7,809 bases of DNA from a bacterium (GTDB taxonomy: Bacteria; Krumholzibacteriota; Krumholzibacteria; LZORAL124-64-63), in assembly GCA_003646045.1 (NCBI GenBank), contig QNDV01000093.1, positions 1 through 7,809 on the forward strand, given 5' to 3'. A program made the translations under genes and the position numbers. The notes beneath the pieces are model-generated. The model saw only the letters and a list, made by a program, of their open reading frames with translations, was not told the origin of the DNA and searched no databases. This document shows, piece after piece, positions 1-5,391 of the stretch. Within the stretch, counting starts at the first letter, position 1. Each line of letters opens with the position of its first letter.

Positions 1-166
1 CACGGCAAATACCGGACCGCAGCACGTGGACGACTATACGGACAAGTTGAAGCTTGGCTGGACCTTCGCCTTCACCCCCGAGGCACTGTTACAACTCTCG
101 GTGAGCCATGAGATCGACCTCGAACGCTTCGGGGGTGGGAATATCCAGTTTCAGATCCTGTTCTGA
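1..166 (+). CDS. C-terminal fragment of a probable outer-membrane beta-barrel protein (5' end outside window)
   Basis: The open frame enters from the left edge (first full codon at 2) and ends at TGA 164-166, giving 54 residues. The end of the fragment consists of alternating polar and hydrophobic stretches typical of membrane beta-strands (LKLGWTFAFTP, ALLQLSVSHEIDL, GNIQFQILF). It finishes with a terminal phenylalanine, the usual last residue of the strand recognised by the Bam outer-membrane assembly machinery. From this I infer an outer-membrane barrel protein or the barrel domain of a larger one. The family cannot be named from so short a piece. A soluble beta-rich protein is the alternative. 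No terminator with a T-tract follows it, although an AT-rich imperfect palindrome lies just downstream (175-193). Confidence 0.6.
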   Translation, partial: TANTGPQHVDDYTDKLKLGWTFAFTPEALLQLSVSHEIDLERFGGGNIQFQILF

Positions 167-174
167 ACCGGGCC

Positions 175-193
175 GGGAATTTCGAATTTTCCC
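175..193. other. AT-rich imperfect inverted repeat in the 167-329 intergenic gap
   Basis: The stretch has arms GGGAA and TTCCC around a central TTCGAA palindrome, with one unmatched base on one side and two on the other. It starts nine bases after the stop of the upstream gene. It could be a weak terminator or an operator for the gene at 330, but it lacks a GC-rich stem followed by a T-run, so the role is open. The rest of the 167-329 gap holds only a possible promoter, a 12-base element and a ribosome binding site. Confidence 0.25.
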
Positions 194-211
194 AATCCCG
201 ACCTGATCCCG

Positions 212-220
212 TGCTAGTAT
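212..220 (+). promoter_or_regulatory. Possible extended -10 promoter element upstream of the beta-helix gene
   Basis: TG-C-TAGTAT fits the extended -10 pattern TGnTAnnnT and sits about 110 bases before the ATG at 330. No convincing -35 hexamer is found 16-18 bases upstream. It is the best sigma70-like candidate by eye in this gap, but promoter consensus in this lineage is unknown, so this is a weak call. Confidence 0.22.
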
Positions 221-232
221 CGATATCTCTTG
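221..232 (+). promoter_or_regulatory. Copy 1 of a 12-base element shared by two upstream regions
   Basis: CGATATCTCTTG occurs here and again at 4590-4601. In both cases it lies in an intergenic region upstream of a plus-strand gene for an exported protein (97 bases before the ATG at 330, 77 bases before the ATG at 4679). The match ends exactly at 12 bases on both sides. A shared promoter or operator element is possible, but chance is not excluded. Confidence 0.25.
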
Positions 233-315
233 TGCGCACCGGTCGGGGGACACGGACGCGCTCAAAGCCTCAGAACATCCTTTGCAGAGCACCCTGAACA
301 GAGGCAACTCACACC

Positions 316-323
316 AGAGGGGG
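316..323 (+). promoter_or_regulatory. Ribosome binding site of the beta-helix gene
   Basis: AGAGGGGG lies six bases before the ATG at 330. It decides the start in favour of 330 over the in-frame ATG at 282. The resulting protein begins with a proper signal peptide, whereas the 16 extra residues from 282 (MQSTLNRGNSHQRGLI) are polar and would bury it. Confidence 0.75.
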
Positions 324-329
324 CTCATC

Positions 330-2987
330 ATGAATCTGCGCAAAACGACATTGATAGCCGGGATCTGCCTGTGGACGACGATCCTGGCTGCGGACCCGGT
401 AGCCGCGGACACCTGGTATGTCTCGAGCGGCGGTTCGGACCTTGACCCGGGAACTATCACCCAGCCTTTCGCCACCATCCAGCACGGTATTGACGTGGCT
501 GTCGCCGGAGACGAGGTACTGGTCCTGGCCGGTTTCTACACCGGGAACGGCAACTGGGACCTGGACACCCAGGGCAAGGCCATCGAGGTGCGAAGCCTGG
601 ACGGCGCCGCATCCACCACGATCCACGGCGGCGGCACCCATGACGGTTTCGCCCTGGCGTTCGACGAGGAGGACTCCACCACGATCATCGACGGCTTCAC
701 CATCACCGGTGCGGTAGTCGGGTGCGACCTGCTTCTTGCCGCGCCCAAGCTGCGGAACATGGTCTTCCAGAGTGCATCGACCGCGGGAGTCCGCTTCGAC
801 TGGGACTACACGGCGGGTCCGGCAGCCGAACGGCTCGTTGTCCAGGATTGCGAGTTCGACGGTAACACCCTCGGCATGCGCTCCTGGGTACCCTCGGGAG
901 AGGAGGACTGCCACCTGCGCACCTGCACCTTCGTGAACAACGTCACATCACTGCAGGGGCTGGTCACCATGTACGGCTGCACCGTCGACGGTGGCACGGT
1001 CGGACTGGCCACCACCCAGTACGCCTCGAGCCAGACCGTGGTAAATTGCGGGTTCAGCGGCATTACCGGTACCGTGTTTGCCACGGATCCCGAGGACGCT
1101 GCTGAACTGCAGGTGGTCGGCTCCTCGATCCATGACAACCCCGGGGATATCGTCTACGGCCGGTCCATCGAATCCGAATACATCACCCTGACCATGACGG
1201 ACTGCGAGATGACCGGCAACGGGGGCGGCATCGATCTGGGCGGGAACTTCGTAACCTTCACCATGGACGGCTGCCTCTACACCGGCAACGGCGGATCGAT
1301 CGCCTATGACGGGGCCTTCGCTGGCAGTTTCTCGTGCACCGGCAGCACCGTCGCCGACAACACCGGAGACGGGCTGTGGGTCTCGAGCACCAACGGTACC
1401 ATCGTCATCGGCAACACCATCGCGGCCTTCAACGGGGGGTTCGGCATCGCGGTGCCCCTGGCCGGGGCCGGCTACGACGTCCACTGCAGCGATGTGTTCG
1501 GCAATACCGGGGGCAACTACGGCACCATCGCCGACCAGACCGGCAGCAACGGTAACATCTCCCAGGACCCTCTCTTCTGCGAGGCCCTTGCCGGCGACTA
1601 CTCCCTGGACCATGCGAGTCCCTGCACGGATACCAACAGTTCCTGCGGCAGGATAGGCGCGCGACCGGCGGGTTGCGGCTTACCCCTGCCCACCACCTGG
1701 TACGTGGCCACCACCGGCGACAACACCGACCCCGGCACCCTGGCCCAGCCGTTCCGGGATATCGTCCACGGGGTCGTCACGGCCGCGAACGGCGACACCG
1801 TCATGGTACTGGACGGGGTATATGTCGAGCATGTGGCCATCACCAAGCCCCTGTTGCTGCGCTCCCTGAGTTCGGATACCACCGCCTGTACAATCGAGGC
1901 GCCGGCCGGCTACCGGGTGATAACCGTGACGACGGCCAGTGACACGGTACGCATAGACGGATTCGAGTTGACGGGCGGATACCCGACCCGGGGCGATTCG
2001 GGCGGTTTCGACGTGGGTGGCGGGGTCCTGGCCGTGGGCACACCCGTGGTGATCAGCAACTGCCATATCCACGACAATGTGCTGCCGGCGAACCAGTCCC
2101 AGAATGCCGGGGGTGGCGTCCATGTCCGCGAGGGCTCGTATCTGCGCCTGGAACGCTGCAAGGTGGCCGACAACTGGGCGCCGCGAGCCGGGGGCGTCTG
2201 CATCCGCCACCAGGCGGGGGCCGATCTCTACGGCAACGTCATCGTCCGCAACGGGGCGAATCTCAACGCCGGCGGCCTGTGGATCCTGCCGAACTCGGTT
2301 ACACAGGCGCCCTACGTGCTGGTGGGCAATACCGTGGCCGCCAACTCCGTCTCGATCAACGGCAGCGGCGTCACTTTCGACCTGCTGGACAACCTGATCC
2401 TGCGGAACAACATCATCGCCCACAATACCTGCCCCACGGGACAGATCGGGCTCTACGGCACGACGGTGGACATGGACTGCAACCTGGTCTACTGGGACCC
2501 CTTGTACTTCGCCGACGGGCCCTACGACGCCGGCGACAATATCCACGAGGGACCACGGTTCTGTGACCTCGCCGGCGGCGACTTCCGACTCAACTCCGAG
2601 TCGCCCGCGACCCCCGGGGCTTCGCAATGCGGCCTGATCGGTGCGCTGGGTGTGGGATGCTACCCTGTTTCCGGGGTCGGCGACCTGGCAGGTGGCACGC
2701 CACCGCCCGCTTTCGTCCTGGAGCAGGCCTTCCCGAATCCGTTCAATCCCCTGACCACTATTCGCTACCGACTGCCCCGATCGGTACCGGTGTGGCTGAC
2801 GATCCACGACCTGACCGGTCGTCGCGTACGTGTCCTCAAGGCCGGGCTGCACGAGGGGCCAGGATGGGGCGAAGCGACCTGGCGCGGCCGGGACGACCGC
2901 GGTCGTCCCATGGCCACCGGGATATACGTCTACCGGCTCCAGGCGGAGGAGTTCATGGAGACAAGGAAGGTGATGTTGCTGAAATAG
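330..2987 (+). CDS. Secreted tandem parallel-beta-helix protein with C-terminal FlgD-like / T9SS-like sorting domain
   Basis: An 885-residue exported protein. Residues 1-26 form a signal peptide (basic start MNLRK, hydrophobic core, probable cut after PVAA before D27). Residues 29 to about 453 and 457 to about 777 are two copies of one module. Each opens with WYV.....DPGT..QPF..I.HG (W29 and W457), passes through many short Asn/Gly/Asp-rich turns typical of right-handed parallel beta-helices (pectate-lyase-like folds), and closes with a [DG]P.FC...GD[YF].L....SP segment (413 and 741) ending GC. After a Gly/Pro linker, residues about 794-885 carry PNPFNP (802-807), IHDLTGRRVRVL, GIYVYRL (864-870) and the final KVMLLK. 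These are hallmarks of FlgD-Ig-like or type-IX sorting domains of FCB bacteria. I infer a secreted or surface-attached protein. The beta-helix may bind or cut polysaccharide or act as an adhesin, but no catalytic residues can be assigned by eye. Its stop lies nine bases from the convergent helicase stop. Confidence 0.88.
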   Translation: MNLRKTTLIAGICLWTTILAADPVAADTWYVSSGGSDLDPGTITQPFATIQHGIDVAVAGDEVLVLAGFYTGNGNWDLDTQGKAIEVRSLDGAASTTIHGGGTHDGFALAFDEEDSTTIIDGFTITGAVVGCDLLLAAPKLRNMVFQSASTAGVRFDWDYTAGPAAERLVVQDCEFDGNTLGMRSWVPSGEEDCHLRTCTFVNNVTSLQGLVTMYGCTVDGGTVGLATTQYASSQTVVNCGFSGITGTVFATDPEDAAELQVVGSSIHDNPGDIVYGRSIESEYITLTMTDCEMTGNGGGIDLGGNFVTFTMDGCLYTGNGGSIAYDGAFAGSFSCTGSTVADNTGDGLWVSSTNGTIVIGNTIAAFNGGFGIAVPLAGAGYDVHCSDVFGNTGGNYGTIADQTGSNGNISQDPLFCEALAGDYSLDHASPCTDTNSSCGRIGARPAGCGLPLPTTWYVATTGDNTDPGTLAQPFRDIVHGVVTAANGDTVMVLDGVYVEHVAITKPLLLRSLSSDTTACTIEAPAGYRVITVTTASDTVRIDGFELTGGYPTRGDSGGFDVGGGVLAVGTPVVISNCHIHDNVLPANQSQNAGGGVHVREGSYLRLERCKVADNWAPRAGGVCIRHQAGADLYGNVIVRNGANLNAGGLWILPNSVTQAPYVLVGNTVAANSVSINGSGVTFDLLDNLILRNNIIAHNTCPTGQIGLYGTTVDMDCNLVYWDPLYFADGPYDAGDNIHEGPRFCDLAGGDFRLNSESPATPGASQCGLIGALGVGCYPVSGVGDLAGGTPPPAFVLEQAFPNPFNPLTTIRYRLPRSVPVWLTIHDLTGRRVRVLKAGLHEGPGWGEATWRGRDDRGRPMATGIYVYRLQAEEFMETRKVMLLK

Positions 2988-2996
2988 TCCTGCGTA

Positions 2997-4373
2997 TCAA
3001 CGCGCCCATTTGGAACGTGTCCGGCGCGGCCTGCGGGCCGGGGTACCGGTGCCGGAACCGGCAGCGGAAGCGCCCTCGGCACGAGTCCCGCCACCACGAT
3101 TGGCAACCGGGCGGGCACCCTGACTGCGGTTGCCACCGCCGCGGGCACGCCTCGCACGTTGGGTCGTCGGTCGCCGGCCCGTGCCGGGACCATCTTCGTG
3201 ACGACTGGCCGCGATGGAGGGCGCGTGCCACGGATGACCCTCGGTTACGGTCAACGGTATGCGGGTCAACCGTTCGATACCGCGCAGCAGCGGTACCTCG
3301 TCACGACCACACAGGGAAACCGCCACGCCGGCCCTGCCGGCCCGCGCCGTGCGTCCGATGCGGTGCACATAATTCTCCGCGTCCTCGGGCAGGTCGTAGT
3401 TGATGACATGAGTGATGCCGACGACGTCGATGCCGCGCGAAACGATATCCGTCGCCACCAGCACTGGTACACGGCCCTTTTCGAAGGCCGCCAGAGCCTT
3501 CTGACGCTGGCTCTGGGATTTATTCGAATGGATGGCGTTGGCGCTGAAACCGCGCTGGTCCAGCATCTTGGCCACGCGGTTGGCCATGCGCTTGGTGCGC
3601 GTGAAAATCAGGGTCCGGCCCGTTTCCTCGGAGTCGAGGATATCCGCCAGCAGGTCCCGCTTGTCCGTCTTGTTCACGAACATGACCCGCTGTTCGATGT
3701 TGTCCGCCACCGTGGCCGGCGCCGCCACCGCCACCTCGTGGGGGTTGGTCAGCATGCCCGCGGCCAGTTTCCTGACCTCCTTGGACATGGTGGCCGAGAA
3801 GAACAGCGTCTGGCGTTGTGAAGGCAATTGCCGCACCACCTGGCGCACATCGTTGACGAAGCCCATGTCCAGCATGCGGTCGGCTTCATCCAGGACGAAG
3901 GTCTCGACGGCACCCAGGTCCACGTAACCCTGGTCCATGAGATCGAGCAGACGCCCCGGGGTGGCCACCAGGATATCGACGCCGCGTTTGAGGGTGCGGA
4001 TCTGGGGCTCGGCCTTCACGCCACCGAGCAGCACGCAGGTGCGCTGGTGCAGGTGACAGCCGTAGTCGCGAAAGTTGCGGTCAATCTGCAGGGCTAGCTC
4101 GCGCGTGGGCGTCAGCACCAGGGCGCGGATATGCCGGCTGTGGCCCTGCTCCAGCCGCTGCAGGATGGGCAGGGCGAAGGCCGCCGTCTTGCCCGTGCCG
4201 GTCTTGGCCGTGGCGATAATGTCATCGCCCGCGAGCGCGGCCGGGATGGCGGCGCGCTGGACCGGTGTGGGTTCAGTGTAACCTTGTTTGGCAAGTGCCA
4301 GCAGGATGGGCTTGCTCAGCCCCAGGACTTCGAATCTGTCGGTTAATTCGTCAGTGCATTTCAGGATAGACAT
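2997..4373 (-). CDS. rhlE: DEAD-box ATP-dependent RNA helicase, RhlE subfamily
   Basis: A 458-residue protein. All superfamily 2 DEAD-box motifs are intact: upstream aromatic F14 and Q motif GY..PTPVQ with Q39; motif I AKTGTGKT (56-63); Ia PTREL (89-93); GG (117-118); Ib TPGR (138-141); II DEAD (162-165) followed by RMLDMGF, common in RhlE; III SAT (193-195); IV LIFTRTK (255-261); [11 protein letters not shown] (307-316); [10 protein letters not shown] (337-344). It should use ATP to unwind short RNA duplexes in ribosome assembly, RNA decay or cold adaptation. Residues about 378-458 form a basic, Gly/Arg-rich, probably disordered tail that likely aids RNA binding. The start at 4373 places the Q motif at the usual distance and is the only ATG near the conserved domain. 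The open frame continues 96 codons upstream, but that stretch looks non-coding. The ribosome binding site is poor (GAGG only three bases before the ATG), so the start is likely but not certain. RhlE versus another DEAD-box subfamily is a sequence-impression call. Confidence 0.93.
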   Translation of the reverse strand: MSILKCTDELTDRFEVLGLSKPILLALAKQGYTEPTPVQRAAIPAALAGDDIIATAKTGTGKTAAFALPILQRLEQGHSRHIRALVLTPTRELALQIDRNFRDYGCHLHQRTCVLLGGVKAEPQIRTLKRGVDILVATPGRLLDLMDQGYVDLGAVETFVLDEADRMLDMGFVNDVRQVVRQLPSQRQTLFFSATMSKEVRKLAAGMLTNPHEVAVAAPATVADNIEQRVMFVNKTDKRDLLADILDSEETGRTLIFTRTKRMANRVAKMLDQRGFSANAIHSNKSQSQRQKALAAFEKGRVPVLVATDIVSRGIDVVGITHVINYDLPEDAENYVHRIGRTARAGRAGVAVSLCGRDEVPLLRGIERLTRIPLTVTEGHPWHAPSIAASRHEDGPGTGRRPTTQRARRARGGGNRSQGARPVANRGGGTRAEGASAAGSGTGTPARRPRRTRSKWAR

Positions 4374-4410
4374 AGGCCTCGGTCTCGGTGATCCGGGATC
4401 TGCAACTGCT

Positions 4411-4430
4411 TGAACTCGGGATGAACTCGG
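4411..4430. repeat. Short direct repeat with 11-base period upstream of the helicase
   Basis: TGAACTCGG occurs at 4411-4419 and again at 4422-4430, eleven bases apart, about one turn of the DNA helix. It lies 38-57 bases upstream of the helicase start in the divergent intergenic region. It could be a paired regulator site or part of the 5' leader. Nothing else supports it. Confidence 0.3.
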
Positions 4431-4589
4431 AAATGGTCCGGAGCCGAGAGGCGGGCAGGAAATCGCGGTCGTTCGTGCGGCTCCCCATTGTGGAGAACCA
4501 CTAAGTGGATGCAAGATAGGTGCCGGAAGCGGAATTGGCAATTGGTTCCTGGAAATCATTACCGTCTGGCCGGCAGAAACCCGGACTCG

Positions 4590-4605
4590 CGATATCTCTT
4601 GATAT
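4590..4605 (+). promoter_or_regulatory. Copy 2 of the 12-base element, here overlapping an inverted repeat
   Basis: CGATATCTCTTG (4590-4601) is identical to 221-232. In this copy the following bases extend it into a perfect 5-base inverted repeat, ATATC (4592-4596), TCTT loop, GATAT (4601-4605), which the first copy lacks. It lies 77 bases upstream of the ATG at 4679. A regulator-binding or promoter role is conjecture. Confidence 0.25.
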
Positions 4606-4667
4606 GGGCCGCCGACATCGCTAACGTCATCTGCTCGGTATGCAATTCGCCCGGAAGACACCAGGGA

Positions 4668-4673
4668 AAGGAA
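4668..4673 (+). promoter_or_regulatory. Ribosome binding site of the small barrel gene
   Basis: AAGGAA lies five bases before the ATG at 4679. It supports that start over the in-frame ATG at 4640, which would add 13 polar and basic residues in front of a clean signal peptide. Confidence 0.7.
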
Positions 4674-4678
4674 CGATC

Positions 4679-5263
4679 ATGAAAAGGAACCTGTCGGCAG
4701 CAGTGCTTCTTGCCGTGCTCCTGATGGCCGCCGGCGCTTCGGCCCAGTATCGCGATGGCGCCGTCCTGCTCACGGTGAATGCCGGAGCCAACCGGGCCAC
4801 CAGCGACCTCTCAGGTGACGGCGTAGATGGCATCGCCGCTGGTTTTACGCTGGAGAAAGTCCTGGCGGACGGACGCTTCAACGCCGGTTTCTCCATCTTT
4901 TGGGTCCAATCCGAAGAGGTCATACAAGTCGATGAGGACCAGTGGAACCGGGTCAACTACAGCTCCGTCCCTTTCGTCATGACCGGGCGGTATAATTTCC
5001 TCAATTCCCGTTTCGCCGCCAATATCGGCTTGGGCATAGGGTTGCATACTTCGACCCGGTCCGTTTACGAAGGTACGAGCGAGGAGCGTTCCACGTCGGT
5101 TTCCGCCATGGCCCTCAACGTGCCGCTGGAGATTGCCTACTTTCTGGACCCCGACCTGTATATCCAGCTCATCTACACCCCCACCTGGATGAGCGCCTCG
5201 TATGTACAGGACAACATGGTACATACCTTTGCCGGTGGCCTCGGGTTCCAGTGGGGAAACTAG
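4679..5263 (+). CDS. Small outer-membrane beta-barrel protein
   Basis: A 194-residue exported protein. Residues 1-22 are a classical signal peptide (MKRN, Leu/Ala/Val core, GASA cut before Q23). The mature part of about 172 residues shows roughly eight amphipathic beta-strand segments: 28-40, 51-62, 67-79, 92-107, 112-132, 138-156, 159-175 and 180-192. Turns between them are rich in Asp, Gly and Ser, and a longer acidic loop sits around 78-90. Length and strand number fit the OmpA-transmembrane or OmpX-like eight-stranded barrels (OMP_b-brl type). The protein ends GLGFQWGN rather than in a terminal Phe, a mild departure from the usual last strand. The function is unknown: small barrels of this class are structural proteins, adhesins or narrow pores. 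It has its own upstream region and is closed by the strong terminator at 5304-5345, so it is probably transcribed alone. Confidence 0.82.
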   Translation: MKRNLSAAVLLAVLLMAAGASAQYRDGAVLLTVNAGANRATSDLSGDGVDGIAAGFTLEKVLADGRFNAGFSIFWVQSEEVIQVDEDQWNRVNYSSVPFVMTGRYNFLNSRFAANIGLGIGLHTSTRSVYEGTSEERSTSVSAMALNVPLEIAYFLDPDLYIQLIYTPTWMSASYVQDNMVHTFAGGLGFQWGN

Positions 5264-5303
5264 GCTGACCGGAGGCCGATAAGGCCAGCCCGTAAGATGC
5301 ACG

Positions 5304-5345
5304 AAACGAGGGCGGCGACCAGCAGGATGGTCGCCGCCCTCGTTT
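5304..5345. terminator. Bidirectional rho-independent terminator between convergent genes
   Basis: A perfect 17-base inverted repeat has arms AAACGAGGGCGGCGACC (5304-5320) and its complement (5329-5345) around the 8-base loop AGCAGGAT. The GC-rich stem is flanked by an A-run on the left and TTTT (5343-5346) on the right, so it can end transcription from both directions. It lies 40 bases after the stop of the small barrel gene (+) and 46 bases beyond the stop of the 770-residue protein gene (-). The U-tract is short (four), but the stem is very strong. Confidence 0.9.
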
Positions 5346-5391
5346 TGCGTGACTGATCGACATGGGCCGGCACCCCGATTACAGCGGTCGT

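Larger units (their letters stand above)
4374..4678. other. Divergent intergenic region between helicase and small barrel gene
   Basis: These 305 bases should hold the promoters for both flanking genes. I see the TGAACTCGG direct repeat (4411-4430), a TTGGCA at 4535-4540 with only a poor partner (ATTACC, 4558-4563) 17 bases on, the small palindrome TTCCTGGAA (4546-4554), the ATATC-TCTT-GATAT inverted repeat (4592-4605) and a ribosome binding site (4668-4673). No promoter is convincing. The helicase frame remains open through 4661, but its translation there is proline- and serine-rich, with no recognisable domain. No RNA gene is recognised. Confidence 0.5.

Noticed and set aside
330..368. Lipoprotein signal (C13 in the leader of the beta-helix protein)
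   Set aside because: The residues before C13 (AGI) do not form a lipobox ([LVI][ASTVI][GAS]C). A standard cleavage site after PVAA at residue 26 fits better.
1680..2852. Minus-strand open frame of 390 codons opposite the beta-helix gene
   Set aside because: It is antisense to a well-supported gene, with low-complexity Val/Gly/Asp/Arg translation and no recognisable motif. The same applies to the minus-strand frames at 309-914 and 948-1613.
2627..3403. Plus-strand open frame of 258 codons crossing the convergent junction
   Set aside because: It overlaps the ends of two real genes in a different frame or strand, and its translation is Arg/Pro/Gly/His-rich shadow sequence with no domain.
3159..3821. 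Plus-strand open frame of 220 codons inside the helicase
   Set aside because: It is fully antisense to conserved helicase motifs IV to VI, so the sequence is explained by the helicase. It has no domain of its own.
4535..4563. Sigma70-like promoter TTGGCA / ATTACC with 17-base spacing before the small barrel gene
   Set aside because: The -10 match is poor (ATTACC against TATAAT), and the organism's promoter consensus is unknown, so it is not supported enough to call.
4374..4661. 96-codon in-frame N-terminal extension of the helicase
   Set aside because: The translation is Pro/Ser-rich with no helicase-family similarity. The ATG at 4373 gives the normal distance to the Q motif, and the stretch overlaps the upstream region of the divergent gene. 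It is open by chance in GC-rich DNA.
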